64,000 nt of DNA from Symbiodinium kawagutii. Its lineage: Eukaryota > Sar > Dinophyceae > Suessiales > Symbiodiniaceae. Location: positions 13,636 to 77,635 of the forward strand of contig VSDK01019056.1 of the NCBI GenBank assembly GCA_009767595.1, given 5' to 3'. Shown piece after piece: positions 63,576 to 64,000 of the stretch (position 1 is the stretch's first letter; each line of letters starts with the position of its first letter). Made by a program: the position numbers and the translations under genes. The notes beneath the pieces are model-generated. The model made no database searches. It saw nothing but the letters and a program-made list of their open reading frames with translations, and was not told where the DNA came from.

Positions 63576-64000
63576 AACCTTTGAACATCTTTGAAAACAT
63601 GGTTGGTTCTGTTGCTTATCTTGTTTGGTTCGTGATGATGGTGTCAATACTATCAGGTTTTTAGGGATGTGCTGTGGCCCTATGTTCATTGTGGTAATAC
63701 CTATGAAATAGGAAGAACTGCTGCACTCAAGGGCCAAGCTTGAGCATGACATGTGAATGTGGATGTGGCACTGATCTGACCGGAAGGCCCAGACTGAAGT
63801 GATACCGAAGGAGCAGCAGACTGGGATGGTTTGGTCATCACAAGCGTATCCATGGCCATGCTAGTACACCCCAACCATCCCAAGTTATCATTGTCAATGG
63901 GGAACGACCAACTATTGAGGGTACACCATGTACATATTGGATTCTGAATGTGTGAAGGCAATGAAAACTCCTTTGGCCCATTGAAAAATACTGAAGTGTC
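63576..64000. other. Window end, weak minus-strand frame
   Basis: A minus-strand frame at 63701-63961 (MDTLVMTKPSQSAAPSVSLQ) is moderately coding-like. No other feature seen. Confidence 0.3.

Overview
The window reads as nuclear DNA of a dinoflagellate, most likely a Symbiodiniaceae-like or related alga. Protein-coding sequence is broken into short exons. Introns that can be placed by reading frame use GT, GC and even GA donors, almost always with an AG|G acceptor. An intronless gene has what looks like a relict spliced-leader tail (TTTGGCTCAAG) 60 bases upstream of its ATG. A cysteine-rich GCG/CCR protein motif that I remember from many dinoflagellate proteins is present. Between exons lie many short terminal-inverted-repeat (TIR) elements and simple repeats. 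There is one 12-N assembly gap. No rRNA, tRNA, CRISPR array or organelle gene was recognised.

Layout: 0-0.8 kb is the 3' end of an MFS transporter. 3.2-10.3 kb has scattered exons, including two EF-hands and a three-exon EF-hand gene end at 9.75-10.27 kb. 12.2-13.4 kb is a long candidate exon with a degenerate EF-hand. 14.3-20.1 kb is the best gene: a five-exon DExH RNA helicase ending in a C2H2 zinc finger. 21.2-25.5 kb is a gene of at least 13 exons, resembling DUF3626 proteins followed by a GCG/CCR zinc-binding module. 28.2-37.98 kb has cysteine-rich exons around an intronless VOC/glyoxalase gene (29.4-30.8 kb). 39.7-40.3 kb is a 126-bp minisatellite. 43.1-43.7 kb is a coding region split by a repeat element. 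44-64 kb holds many isolated candidate exons, most of unknown function.

The most notable system is a set of at least four unrelated families of about 105-120 bp elements (called A, B, C and F here). One copy of each sits inside a coding exon and can be removed exactly as a spliceosomal intron, keeping the frame open. They behave as introners (intron-generating transposons). A and F take the 5' splice site from the left copy of a 6-bp target-site duplication and bring their own 3' AG. B and C bring the 5' splice site in their first bases and use an AG at or just beyond a 4-bp duplication. More than 20 further copies, mostly outside recognised exons, form the reservoir.

Exon calls outside the main genes are uncertain, because GC-rich stretches here are often open in several frames. 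Gene calls rest on reading-frame logic and remembered family motifs only. No database search was possible.
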